DNA from: an uncultured Eubacteriales bacterium
Lineage (GTDB): Bacteria; Bacillota; Clostridia; Christensenellales; UMGS416
Reading direction: 5' to 3'
NCBI GenBank assembly: GCA_900542005.1
Contig: UQLW01000058.1
Span: 1-11,034 of the forward strand
Length of the DNA: 11,034 nucleotides
In this document: one piece after another, positions 1 to 6,101 of the stretch
Position numbering within the stretch: position 1 is the stretch's first letter
How the letters are laid out: each line of letters starts with the position of its first letter
Translations under genes and position numbers: made by a program
The notes under the pieces: model-generated
Seen by the model: the letters and a program-made list of their open reading frames with translations, nothing else
What the model was told of the DNA's origin: nothing
Databases searched by the model: none

Positions 1-48
1 GCCGATGTTTACATGCGGCTTTGTTCTTTCATACTTGCCTTTGGCCAT
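1..48 (-). CDS. tuf: Elongation factor Tu, N-terminal fragment (cut by window edge)
   Basis: On the minus strand an ATG at 48-46 opens a frame reading MAKGKYERTKPHVNIG, the characteristic N-terminus of bacterial EF-Tu, which continues in the family with the GHVDHGKT GTP-binding loop just beyond the window edge. EF-Tu is the cytoplasmic GTPase that brings aminoacyl-tRNA to the ribosome. A strong ribosome binding site (AAAGGAGGG, plus-strand 58-66 reversed) lies 9 bases before the ATG. The gene follows tRNA-Gly by 52 bases with no terminator between them, so the tRNA and tuf are probably co-transcribed from the promoter at 203-231. A short hairpin (CCGGCC/GGCCGG, 74-88) in this leader could be a processing site, which is inference. 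Only 16 codons are visible; the identification rests on the N-terminal motif and the tRNA-tuf context. Confidence 0.85.
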   Translation of the reverse strand, partial: MAKGKYERTKPHVNIG

Positions 49-100
49 AGGTGAAGCCCTCCTTTGTATTGCCCCGGCCACAGGCCGGTGTGCGGGATCA

Positions 101-174
101 TGGAGCGGGTGAAGGGAATCGAACCCTCGTGGCCAGCTTGGGAAGCTGGAGCTCTGCCATTGAGCTACACCCGC
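101..174 (-). tRNA. tRNA-Gly (anticodon CCC)
   Basis: The minus strand folds into a full cloverleaf: acceptor stem GCGGGTG (174-168) with CACCCGC (111-105), D stem GCTC/GAGC, anticodon stem CCAGC/GCTGG around the loop TTCCCAA (plus 138-144), and T arm GAGGG-TTCGATT-CCCTT. The anticodon is CCC (plus 140-142), reading the glycine codon GGG. The discriminator is T and the 3' CCA is encoded (103-101). It has its own near-consensus promoter 29 bases upstream and leads directly into tuf. A tRNA-tuf transcript is a known bacterial arrangement. Confidence 0.97.
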
Positions 175-202
175 ATGGGAAAATCCGGGAACATCAAGTT
201 AT

Positions 203-231
203 ATTCTACAATGGACTGCGCCGCTTGTCAA
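203..231 (-). promoter_or_regulatory. Strong promoter for tRNA-Gly and tuf
   Basis: Read on the minus strand, the sequence has a perfect -35 box TTGACA (231-226), a 17-base spacer and the -10 box TAGAAT (208-203). Transcription would start near 196, about 20 bases before the tRNA 5' end. The box lies only 12 bases after the stop codon of dusB, and no hairpin separates them, so dusB transcripts may also read into the tRNA. Confidence 0.85.
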
Positions 232-243
232 CCCTCATTCCCT

Positions 244-1200
244 TTATTTCATCAGCGCCCGGCTCATGATTTCTTCCAGGCGGCTATAGCTTTCAGCATG
301 ACAGACCGCCTCCCGCGCCGCGCCGACGCCGGGCGTCCCCTTCAGGTAGCTGCACATATGCTTGCGCAGGGCGGGAATGGCCACGCGCTCCCCCCGCTGC
401 TCGCAGAGCATCCGCGCGTGCTCCAGGGCGACGGCCAGCTTCTCCGCCCCGCTGGGGGCCGGCGGCAGGGCCCGTCCCTGCATCAGCGCCAATATATCGC
501 GGAAAATCCACGGGTTCCCCTGGGCGCCGCGGGCTACCATCACCCCATCCACGCCATAGAGGCGCATACGCTCCAGCGCCTGGGCGGCGGTAAAAATATC
601 GCCGTTTCCGATGACCGGGATCGATACGGCCTGCTTTACCCGGGCAATGATCTCCCAGTCGGCCTCGCCTGAATAAAAGGCCTGGCGCGTCCGGCCGTGA
701 ACGGTGATGGCGGCCGCGCCCGCATCCTCCATGCGCCGGGCAAAGTCCACGGCGTTCACATGGTCCTCATCCCAGCCCTTGCGGAATTTCACCGTCACCG
801 GCTGCTCCACCTGCCGCACCAGCAGCCGGATCATCCTCTCGGCCCGCTCCGGCTCCAGCATCAGCGCGCTGCCCTGGCCGTTTTTGACGATTTTCGGCGC
901 AGGGCAGCCCATATTGATGTCGATAATATCGAACTTAGGCGCATAACGCCGGGCCATATCCGCCACCACCTGCGGCTCGTCGCCAAAAAATTGGATGGCG
1001 ACCGGCCGCTCGATGGGCGAAAGGGCCCGCAGGGGCTGTCCCCGCTGGGCGTTATAATACAGCCCCTTGGCGCTGACCATCTCCGTGCAGGTCATGGCGG
1101 CCCCCATACGCTTTACAATCTGACGAAAGGGCTGATCCGTAACCCCCGCCATGGGCGCCATCAGCGCGCCCTGGGGGATTGATACATTTCCGATCTGCAT
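244..1200 (-). CDS. dusB: tRNA dihydrouridine synthase, DusB type
   Basis: Encodes 318 residues, the usual length for DusB. The enzyme is a cytoplasmic FMN-dependent reductase that converts specific uridines in tRNA to dihydrouridine using NADPH. Visible family features are the N-terminal LMAPMAGVTDQPFR motif (residues 13-26), EMVSAKG (40-46), the catalytic cysteine in NMGCP (Cys99), VTVKFRKGWD (135-144) in the barrel, and the FMN phosphate-binding segments VIGNGDI (196-202) and ARGAQGNPW (223-231), followed by the C-terminal helical domain. The ATG at 1200 is chosen because it begins the conserved QIGNVSIPQGALMAPMAG segment and has GAGGAG five bases upstream; the arginine-rich frame extending further upstream is not plausible. 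It is probably co-transcribed with the gene upstream (61-base gap), with a possible attenuating hairpin in the gap. In many Firmicutes dusB lies near general translation genes, which fits the tRNA-Gly/tuf neighbour. Confidence 0.95.
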   Translation of the reverse strand: MQIGNVSIPQGALMAPMAGVTDQPFRQIVKRMGAAMTCTEMVSAKGLYYNAQRGQPLRALSPIERPVAIQFFGDEPQVVADMARRYAPKFDIIDINMGCPAPKIVKNGQGSALMLEPERAERMIRLLVRQVEQPVTVKFRKGWDEDHVNAVDFARRMEDAGAAAITVHGRTRQAFYSGEADWEIIARVKQAVSIPVIGNGDIFTAAQALERMRLYGVDGVMVARGAQGNPWIFRDILALMQGRALPPAPSGAEKLAVALEHARMLCEQRGERVAIPALRKHMCSYLKGTPGVGAAREAVCHAESYSRLEEIMSRALMK

Positions 1201-1212
1201 ACTGCTCCTCAC

Positions 1213-1247
1213 AAAAAGGCCCCCACGCCATGGCTGGGCAGGGGCGT
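1213..1247 (-). terminator. Possible weak terminator or attenuator before dusB
   Basis: On the minus strand, in the gap between the upstream gene and dusB, GCCCC (1245-1241) can pair with GGGGC (about 1223-1219), with further G-T pairs extending the stem, and the hairpin is followed by five T residues (1217-1213). The T run ends just before the dusB ribosome binding site. The inner part of the stem is imperfect, so it may only reduce read-through into dusB. Confidence 0.4.
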
Positions 1248-1261
1248 CATGATTCCAGGGG

Positions 1262-1855
1262 TTAAGTCTCCGGCGTGGCCGTCGGCTGCGCCGTGGCTGC
1301 CGGCGTCGTAACGACGGGCTCCGGCGTCGGCGTCGGATCGGGCTCGAGCGTTTCCAATACCTCCAGGTTTTCAATCAGCCACGCATCGCCCAGCTTTGCA
1401 CAGCTTACCCGGTACCGCCGCTTCTCCCAGGGGGCGCAGGGGCCCTCTACCGCCCCGTTCTCGTCCACCTCGCCGGTTGGATGGCTGCCGTTGATGGTAT
1501 TGACCGTCTCCACCAGCGTTACCGTCGCCTTGCCCGACCAGGGCTGCGCCCAAATGCTCTCCACCTTCACCCGGTGGTCAAAGCCGGTAATTTTGTCGCC
1601 CACATAGGCGTTTTCCGTCAGCTCCGTATCGCCCTCGATCCACTGGCTGGTAAAATACTTGGTAAGGTCGCCTGTATCTTCATCGCCCGGCATTAGGATA
1701 TTGGCGGCGCGGACCTGCATGCCCTCAGTGGCAATGACGTAGACGTTCCCCGTCGCCCGGGCAACCTGGAAGCCCAGGATGCAGACGCCCACCAGCGCCG
1801 TGACCCCCACGATCAGCCCCGCGATAAAGCACAGCAGGCGCAATAAATATTTCAT
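1262..1855 (-). CDS. Hypothetical membrane-anchored extracytoplasmic protein
   Basis: Encodes 197 residues and is not a protein I can name. Residues 4-30 form one hydrophobic segment after a short positive start (MKYLLRLLC), consistent with a signal anchor or uncleaved signal peptide. The middle part (about 60-170) is soluble-looking, with alternating hydrophobic and polar stretches such as KVESIWAQPWSGKATVTLVE and RRYRVSCAKLGDAWLIENLEVLE. This pattern resembles small NTF2-like extracytoplasmic domains, but that is inference from style only. The last 25 residues are proline- and threonine-rich (PTPTPEP and similar), a tail typical of surface-exposed linkers. The ATG at 1855 has AAGGAG six bases upstream. 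A more upstream ATG at 1933 in the same frame lies only 15 bases from the -10 box and lacks the hydrophobic start, so it was not used. It is first in a likely two-gene unit with dusB, a pairing that suggests no function. Confidence 0.8.
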   Translation of the reverse strand: MKYLLRLLCFIAGLIVGVTALVGVCILGFQVARATGNVYVIATEGMQVRAANILMPGDEDTGDLTKYFTSQWIEGDTELTENAYVGDKITGFDHRVKVESIWAQPWSGKATVTLVETVNTINGSHPTGEVDENGAVEGPCAPWEKRRYRVSCAKLGDAWLIENLEVLETLEPDPTPTPEPVVTTPAATAQPTATPET

Positions 1856-1947
1856 GCTTGACTCCTTATCCGTAAAAATCCCCGCCTGCCGCCAAAGGGC
1901 TTCGGCCGCGGGATGGTACGCTTCCTGCCTCATGCACGTTTTTGCCT

Positions 1948-1976
1948 ATTGTATCACATACGCCCCCATCTGAAAA
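1948..1976 (-). promoter_or_regulatory. Promoter of the hypothetical protein-dusB unit
   Basis: The minus strand carries TTTTCA (1976-1971), a 17-base spacer and TACAAT (1953-1948). The -10 box is preceded by TGA, an extended -10 arrangement. The predicted start near 1941 gives a leader of about 85 bases before the ATG at 1855. Confidence 0.6.
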
Positions 1977-1984
1977 GCGTCGCA

Positions 1985-1995
1985 TTTTGGACGAA
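1985..1995 (-). repeat. 11-bp direct repeat, copy 1 (TTCGTCCAAAA)
   Basis: TTCGTCCAAAA on the minus strand lies 8 bases upstream of the -35 box of the hypothetical protein-dusB promoter. An identical copy lies at 2285-2295, exactly 300 bases away and in the same orientation, just upstream of the next minus-strand promoter. A shared regulator site is possible but unproven. Confidence 0.45.
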
Positions 1996-2022
1996 GCCCG
2001 CGGAAAAAAGTTTCCTGAAAGC

Positions 2023-2056
2023 GCCAAGGGGCGGACCTAACGGTCCGCCCCTTGGC
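2023..2056 (-). terminator. Perfect 15-bp hairpin, probable terminator of the small-peptide gene
   Basis: The arms 2023-2037 and 2042-2056 are perfectly complementary (GCCAAGGGGCGGACC on the plus strand) around a four-base loop (TAAC). It lies 53 bases after the stop codon of the 37-codon frame. On the minus strand there is no T run directly after it; six T residues come 13 bases later (2009-2004). It may be a transcript-end stabiliser or imperfect terminator rather than a classic intrinsic terminator. Confidence 0.6.
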
Positions 2057-2109
2057 TATATGCATGGAATTGACTTCATCCTAATGGCCTTACGGCCGTC
2101 GAAAGGGAA

Positions 2110-2223
2110 TTACATCTGGCGGGGTCCGCAGTGGGACGCCATATACATCAGAAGATTCCGGGGAAGTCCATCCACGCGCTCGCGAGTGCCCTTCTTGTTC
2201 TGGTTGATTTTCGTGGTTTTCAT
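2110..2223 (-). CDS. Small basic 37-residue peptide, unknown function
   Basis: A complete short gene on the minus strand: ATG at 2223, TAA at 2110-2112, 37 codons. The ribosome binding site GGGAGGT lies 8 bases before the ATG, and an extended -10 promoter sits 30 bases upstream of the ATG. The peptide starts MKTTKINQNKKGTRERVDG; the first 22 residues are rich in Lys, Arg and Asn, residues 24-29 form a short hydrophobic patch (LLMYMA), and the end is SHCGPRQM with a single cysteine at 32. Net charge is about +6. There is no signal peptide or full membrane helix. I do not recognise a family. Candidate roles such as a regulatory peptide, small nucleic-acid- or ribosome-binding protein, or toxin-like peptide are guesses. 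A longer plus-strand frame crosses this region but has no ribosome binding site. Confidence 0.6.
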   Translation of the reverse strand: MKTTKINQNKKGTRERVDGLPRNLLMYMASHCGPRQM

Positions 2224-2252
2224 TCTGAACACCTCCCTTTCTTGACGCCCTT

Positions 2253-2281
2253 AGTATATCACGCTATGGACTAAATTTCCA
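2253..2281 (-). promoter_or_regulatory. Extended -10 promoter of the small-peptide gene
   Basis: The minus strand shows TGGAAA (2281-2276), a 17-base spacer and TATACT (2258-2253), with TGA directly before the -10 box. Transcription would start near 2246, leaving a leader of about 23 bases that contains the GGGAGG ribosome binding site. Confidence 0.65.
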
Positions 2282-2284
2282 CCC

Positions 2285-2295
2285 TTTTGGACGAA
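2285..2295 (-). repeat. 11-bp direct repeat, copy 2 (TTCGTCCAAAA)
   Basis: Identical to 1985-1995 and in the same orientation, 3 bases upstream of the -35 box of the small-peptide promoter. The surrounding 2282-2393 is an AT-rich intergenic stretch downstream of the rhomboid gene in which I see no gene and no clear terminator. Confidence 0.45.
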
Positions 2296-2393
2296 AAGTT
2301 TGAATTTTGAGAGGTTTCTCCATTTTTACCAACCACATATGTTCTATTTTGTCTGCTTCCACTAGTTTTATGGATTATTTTTACCTTTCCACC

Positions 2394-3101
2394 TCACCAA
2401 CGATGAAATCCTGTCCATAGAGAAAGGCAAATCCCTGCCAGATAAACCGCTAAAGCCGCAGCATTGCCCCAGGAAAACTGCCGGTGGGCCAGCAAACCTA
2501 CGCTGCGCGCAACCAGATATCCGCCGATCAGCCCGCCCAGATGGCCAAAATTATCTACCGAAGAGGCAAAAAATCCATAGAGCAGGTTCAGCACCACCAT
2601 CACCGTCATACCGCCGCCAAAGAAGCGCTCATACAGGGGGCGGTTATACTTGCCGAAGGCCAAAAGCGCGCCCATCAGGCCGAATACGACGCCCGACGCG
2701 CCAAGGGAACGGGCGCCGGAGCAGGCGAAGGACAGGCAGGTCGTCGCCAGCGCGGCCCCCAGCATAATAACCGCGGTGCGTCCGTGGCCATAGATCATCT
2801 CCACAAAGCGGCCCCATACATAGAGGCTGAACATATTAAACAGGATGTGCTCAAAGCCGCCGTGAAGGAAGTTGGCGGTCAGCAGCCGCCACCATTGCCC
2901 TTCGATGATCGCCTCGTTATCCTTCATGCCCAGGGCCGACGGCCAGCCATAGGCGGAAAAGCCGTAGGTATGGGTATTGACCACGCCGCTGAGATAATCC
3001 CAGATGAACACGGCCATGCAAAGGGCGATCATCCCATAGACGACCCAGGGATCGTTCCGGCGGCTGCGGAAGGGGTGAATCACCTGATACCGGTCTGCCA
3101 T
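2394..3101 (-). CDS. Rhomboid-family intramembrane serine protease
   Basis: Encodes 235 residues with six to seven hydrophobic segments, the size and topology of bacterial rhomboids such as GlpG cores. Rhomboids cut transmembrane substrates within the membrane. Key motifs are QWWRLLTANFLHGGFEHILFN (69-89), holding the family WR motif and the HxxxN pair (His85, Asn89) expected at the oxyanion hole; GASG (134-137) with the catalytic Ser136; and the catalytic His187 in NFGHLGGLIGG. The Ser/His dyad is complete, so an active protease is expected; the substrate is unknown. The ATG at 3101 has GGTGGGGG just upstream, and the gene starts 8 bases after the aminotransferase stop, making it the last gene of the five-gene operon. 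No good terminator is visible in the AT-rich sequence downstream. Confidence 0.93.
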   Translation of the reverse strand: MADRYQVIHPFRSRRNDPWVVYGMIALCMAVFIWDYLSGVVNTHTYGFSAYGWPSALGMKDNEAIIEGQWWRLLTANFLHGGFEHILFNMFSLYVWGRFVEMIYGHGRTAVIMLGAALATTCLSFACSGARSLGASGVVFGLMGALLAFGKYNRPLYERFFGGGMTVMVVLNLLYGFFASSVDNFGHLGGLIGGYLVARSVGLLAHRQFSWGNAAALAVYLAGICLSLWTGFHRW

Positions 3102-3109
3102 TCCCCCAC

Positions 3110-4294
3110 CTACTTCCGATGGCGGGCCATGAAAGCGCTCATGCGCTCCAACGCCTCGCGGATCTTATCAGTGGCCACCGCATAGCAGCAGCGCACATGC
3201 CCCTCACCCGACTCGCCGAAGGCGGTGCCAGGCACCACGGCCACATGCTGCTCATAGAGCAGCCTTTCACAGAACTCATCGCTGGTCATGCCTGTGGCTG
3301 CGATGGAGGGGAAGGCATAAAAGGCGCCCATGGGCTCGAAGCAATCCATGCCCATGCGGGCAAAGCCGTCCAGCATGATCCTGCGGCGGCGGTTGTACTG
3401 CCGCCGCATCCGCGCCATCTCCCGGTAGCCGTGCTCCATCTCCGACTCAATGCCCTCCAGCGCCGCATTTTGGCCCATAATCGGAGCGCAGAGCATGGTG
3501 TACTGGTGAATCTTCGTCATCGCGGCAATCAGCGGCGCCGGTCCGCAGGCATATCCCACCCGCCAGCCGGTCATGGCCAGGCACTTGGAAAAACCGGAGA
3601 GCAGCACGGTGCGCTCCCGCATCCCCGGCATGGAGGCGATGCTCACATGGCCCTGCTCCGTATAGGTGAGCTCGCCGTAGATCTCGTCGGAAATCACCAC
3701 AAGATCCGTTTTCTCCAGGGCAGCCGCCAGATCCTGCAGGTATTGGCGCTCCATCACGCCGCCGGTCGGGTTGTTGGGGTAGGGCACGATGATCGCCTTC
3801 GTCCTGGGGGTAATGGCGCGAAGCACGTCCTCCGGCATCAGCTTAAAGCCCTCGCGGGCCCGGGTTTTGATCGGCACCGTGACGCCATAGGCCATGCGCA
3901 CGCAGGGATCGTAGCTGACATAGCTGGGATCCGGCACCAGCACCTCGTCGCCCGGCTGGAGCACGGCCCGCATCGCAAGATCGATACCCTCGCTGGCGCC
4001 CACGGTGATGAGCGTCTCGCGCGCCCAATCATATTCTACCTGGAAGCGCGTCTTCAGGTAACGGCAGATCGCCTCCCGCAGCTGGGGCATGCCGGAATTG
4101 GAGGTATATTGGGTTTTCCCCTGCTCCAGGGAATACATAGCCGCCTCCCGGATATTCCAGGGGGTGACAAAGTCCGGCTCGCCCACGCCCAGCGAAATCG
4201 CATCGGGCATCTCGTTGACCACATCAAAGAACTTCCGGATGCCGGACGGCGGGATCCGGGTAATCTGGGGATTGAGCCTTTCCTCCATACTCAC
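3110..4294 (-). CDS. PLP-dependent class I/II aminotransferase (aspartate aminotransferase-like)
   Basis: Encodes 394 residues, the standard length for fold-type I aminotransferases. These cytoplasmic enzymes move an amino group between an amino acid and a 2-oxo acid. Visible motifs are SLGVGEPDF (34-42), the PLP-phosphate turn GASEG (99-103), NNPTG (174-178) with Asn175, SDEIYGEL (202-209) with Asp203 and Tyr206, the Schiff-base Lys237 in SGFSK, GWRVGY with Arg245, and Arg368 as the likely substrate carboxylate ligand. The substrate cannot be read from sequence; aspartate, aromatic or branched-chain amino acids are all possible. The start is either GTG at 4294, overlapping the stop codon of the upstream regulator, or ATG at 4288 two codons later. 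A GGTGAT sequence is better spaced for the GTG. The adjacent Lrp-type regulator is a common clostridial partner and probably responds to an amino acid linked to this enzyme. Confidence 0.93.
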   Translation of the reverse strand: MSMEERLNPQITRIPPSGIRKFFDVVNEMPDAISLGVGEPDFVTPWNIREAAMYSLEQGKTQYTSNSGMPQLREAICRYLKTRFQVEYDWARETLITVGASEGIDLAMRAVLQPGDEVLVPDPSYVSYDPCVRMAYGVTVPIKTRAREGFKLMPEDVLRAITPRTKAIIVPYPNNPTGGVMERQYLQDLAAALEKTDLVVISDEIYGELTYTEQGHVSIASMPGMRERTVLLSGFSKCLAMTGWRVGYACGPAPLIAAMTKIHQYTMLCAPIMGQNAALEGIESEMEHGYREMARMRRQYNRRRRIMLDGFARMGMDCFEPMGAFYAFPSIAATGMTSDEFCERLLYEQHVAVVPGTAFGESGEGHVRCCYAVATDKIREALERMSAFMARHRK

Positions 4295-4782
4295 GGCGCG
4301 ATCACCAGCCGTTCGTCAAGGTCTTCGACATCCATAAGCTGCCCGTTATCCTTATACTTTTTCAGCACAAAGTGCGTGGCCGCCGACAGCACGCCGTCGA
4401 TGGTGGCCAGCTTCTCCGCCACGAAGAAGGCCACCTGCCGCATGCTGGCGCCCGTCACCATCACCATGAGGTCGAAGCCGCCGCTCATCAGATAGACGGC
4501 CGTTACCTCCTCAAACTGATAGATCCGCCGGGCGATAGCCGAATAGCCCCGGTCCCGCTGCGGCGTGATACGCACCTCAATGAGGGCGTCCACCTTCTCG
4601 CTGCCGGTCTTTTCCCAGTTGATCCGGGCCCCCCAGTTCATGATGACATGCTCCTTTTCCAGGGCGCGGATCTCCTCCTCCACCTCCTGCTCGCGCACGC
4701 CCAGCATAATGGCCAGCTGCTGTACCGTCGTCCTGGCGTCCTCTGCCAGGATCTCCAAAATTTCTTCGCGAATATTGCTCAT
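4291..4782 (-). CDS. Lrp/AsnC-family transcriptional regulator
   Basis: Encodes 163 residues. The N-terminal 60 residues form a winged helix-turn-helix (ILEILAEDARTTVQQLAIML, then EQEVEEEIRALEKEHVI), and residues 65-145 form the ligand-binding RAM domain with the typical GGFDLMVMV strand (101-109). Family members assemble as dimers to octamers and sense amino acids to control amino-acid metabolism genes. The ATG at 4782 has AAGGAGG seven bases upstream and overlaps the TGA of the methyltransferase gene (ATGA). Its own stop overlaps the GTG start of the aminotransferase, so the pair is almost certainly translated together. Autoregulation or control of the aminotransferase is likely from family practice, but no operator is obvious immediately upstream, since it sits inside an operon. 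Confidence 0.93.
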   Translation of the reverse strand: MSNIREEILEILAEDARTTVQQLAIMLGVREQEVEEEIRALEKEHVIMNWGARINWEKTGSEKVDALIEVRITPQRDRGYSAIARRIYQFEEVTAVYLMSGGFDLMVMVTGASMRQVAFFVAEKLATIDGVLSAATHFVLKKYKDNGQLMDVEDLDERLVIAP

Positions 4783-6101
4783 TGTCCATCCTCCTTATTG
4801 TTGCCCCTGCGCCGCAGGCCGGCAGGCAGGTGATTTTTCATGCGTCCCTGGCTGATCTTGCCCCACCCCAGGGGGCAGCCCAGCACCGTTGCCTGGCACC
4901 ATCCCCCGCCCGAGGCCGCAATTTCCTCCCCAGCCAGGTAGGCTGCAAGCCGCGCATCGTCCCACAGCTCCAGCCGCTGGCGGGCACGCCCAGCCATGGC
5001 CAAGCTGTGATGGGGCTTGAAATACCCCCGCCCCGCCTTGCCCAGGGGAATACCGGCCCGCACCAGCCGCAGCCGGCCCCATTGCGGGTTTTCCCGGGGG
5101 AGCCGCCAGACCATCCCGCCCAGCGAAGCGGTATGCTCCGGCACTTCCCCCTCCATCCCGGCGGCCCAAAATTCATCGGCGCTCTTATCCCGCGGCGCCG
5201 GCTTCGCCGCCGGCCAGCGCCCCGCCTCGCCGGATATGCGCTCAAAGCAAGCGATAAAATGCCCTTCTCCCCGCGTCAGATGGGGCCACAGCCGGGCACA
5301 GTGCGCCTGCTGCTGCAGCCCTCTGGTCCATCCCGGTATAGCCAGCGCGCGGGGTGCGAAGTCCCGGTGCGTATCCAGGAACCAACCGGCATTCTCCTCA
5401 TTCTCCATTGGGGAGAAGGTACAGGTGGAATACACCAGCCAACCGCCGGGCTTTACCAGCGCAGCGGCTGAATCCAGAATCAGCCGCTGGCGGCGGGCGC
5501 AGGCTTCATTGCTCTCCGGCGTCCAGGCGTCCGCCGCCAGCGGATCCTTGCGGAACATACCCTCGCCGGAGCAGGGCGCGTCTACCAGCACCCGGTCGAA
5601 CACTGCGCCAAAATGCTCCGCCAGCCGGTCCGGCCGCTCATTTGTCACGGCGGCCTCCACAATGCCCAGCCGCTCCAGCTGGCTGCTCAGCAGCGCGGCC
5701 CGCTCAGGGACGATCTCATTGGCGATCAGTAGCCCGCTGCCCCCCAGCGCCGCGCCCATCTGCCCCGCCTTGCCGCCAGGGGCGGCGCACAGATCCAGCA
5801 CGCGCATGCCAGGCTCAACCTGCACCGCCTCCGCCACCGCCATAGCGCTGGCCTCCTGCAGATAATAGGCCCCGGCATCGTGCAGCGCAGAACGGCCTGG
5901 CCGCAGTCCCTCCGGCACATACCGCCCCAGGGGGCACCAGGGCACCGGCTCCAGCTGCCAGGGCAGGGGGACTGCACCCCGCAGCGGGTTAAGCCGCAGG
6001 GCGGTCGGCAAGGGCGGCCGCTGCAGCGCCTCCAGCAGCGCCTCGCCGTCAACCCCCGCCACAGCGCGCATGCAGGCGGCAAAGGCCTCCGGCAGGCTCA
6101 T
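4779..6101 (-). CDS. RsmB/NOP-family rRNA cytosine-5 methyltransferase (RsmF-like)
   Basis: Encodes 440 residues. It transfers a methyl group from S-adenosylmethionine to carbon 5 of cytosine in rRNA. The Rossmann core shows motif I DLCAAPGGKAG (103-113, SAM binding), motif IV DAPCSGEGMFRK (174-185, with Cys177, which assists product release) and motif VI YSTCTFSPMENE (224-235, with the nucleophile Cys227). The upstream helical part with ALHDAGAYYLQEASAM (72-87) is also typical. A C-terminal extension of about 150 residues containing FKPHHSLAMAGR matches the RsmF/YebU layout, with an RNA-binding region after the catalytic domain. The target cytosine cannot be deduced. The start ATG at 6101 overlaps the manA stop as ATGA, and its stop overlaps the Lrp start the same way, so it is translationally coupled on both sides. 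Confidence 0.92.
   Translation of the reverse strand: MSLPEAFAACMRAVAGVDGEALLEALQRPPLPTALRLNPLRGAVPLPWQLEPVPWCPLGRYVPEGLRPGRSALHDAGAYYLQEASAMAVAEAVQVEPGMRVLDLCAAPGGKAGQMGAALGGSGLLIANEIVPERAALLSSQLERLGIVEAAVTNERPDRLAEHFGAVFDRVLVDAPCSGEGMFRKDPLAADAWTPESNEACARRQRLILDSAAALVKPGGWLVYSTCTFSPMENEENAGWFLDTHRDFAPRALAIPGWTRGLQQQAHCARLWPHLTRGEGHFIACFERISGEAGRWPAAKPAPRDKSADEFWAAGMEGEVPEHTASLGGMVWRLPRENPQWGRLRLVRAGIPLGKAGRGYFKPHHSLAMAGRARQRLELWDDARLAAYLAGEEIAASGGGWCQATVLGCPLGWGKISQGRMKNHLPAGLRRRGNNKEDGQ

Noticed and set aside
1913..2245. Plus-strand open frame of 110 codons across the small-peptide locus
   Set aside because: No ribosome binding site or promoter on that strand; it runs through the hairpin and antisense to the better supported 37-codon gene.
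2263..2337. Minus-strand frame of 24 codons upstream of the small-peptide gene (starts MWLVKMEKPLK)
   Set aside because: No ribosome binding site or promoter, and it overlaps the promoter of the next gene.
3119..4495. Long plus-strand open frame of 458 codons antisense to the aminotransferase and Lrp genes
   Set aside because: It is a compositional shadow in GC-rich DNA: His-, Gly- and Ala-rich with no family motifs, while the minus strand encodes complete, motif-bearing proteins.
5017..5865. Plus-strand open frame of 282 codons antisense to the rRNA methyltransferase
   Set aside because: Ser-, Pro- and Arg-rich shadow with no ribosome binding site; the opposite strand carries all methyltransferase motifs.
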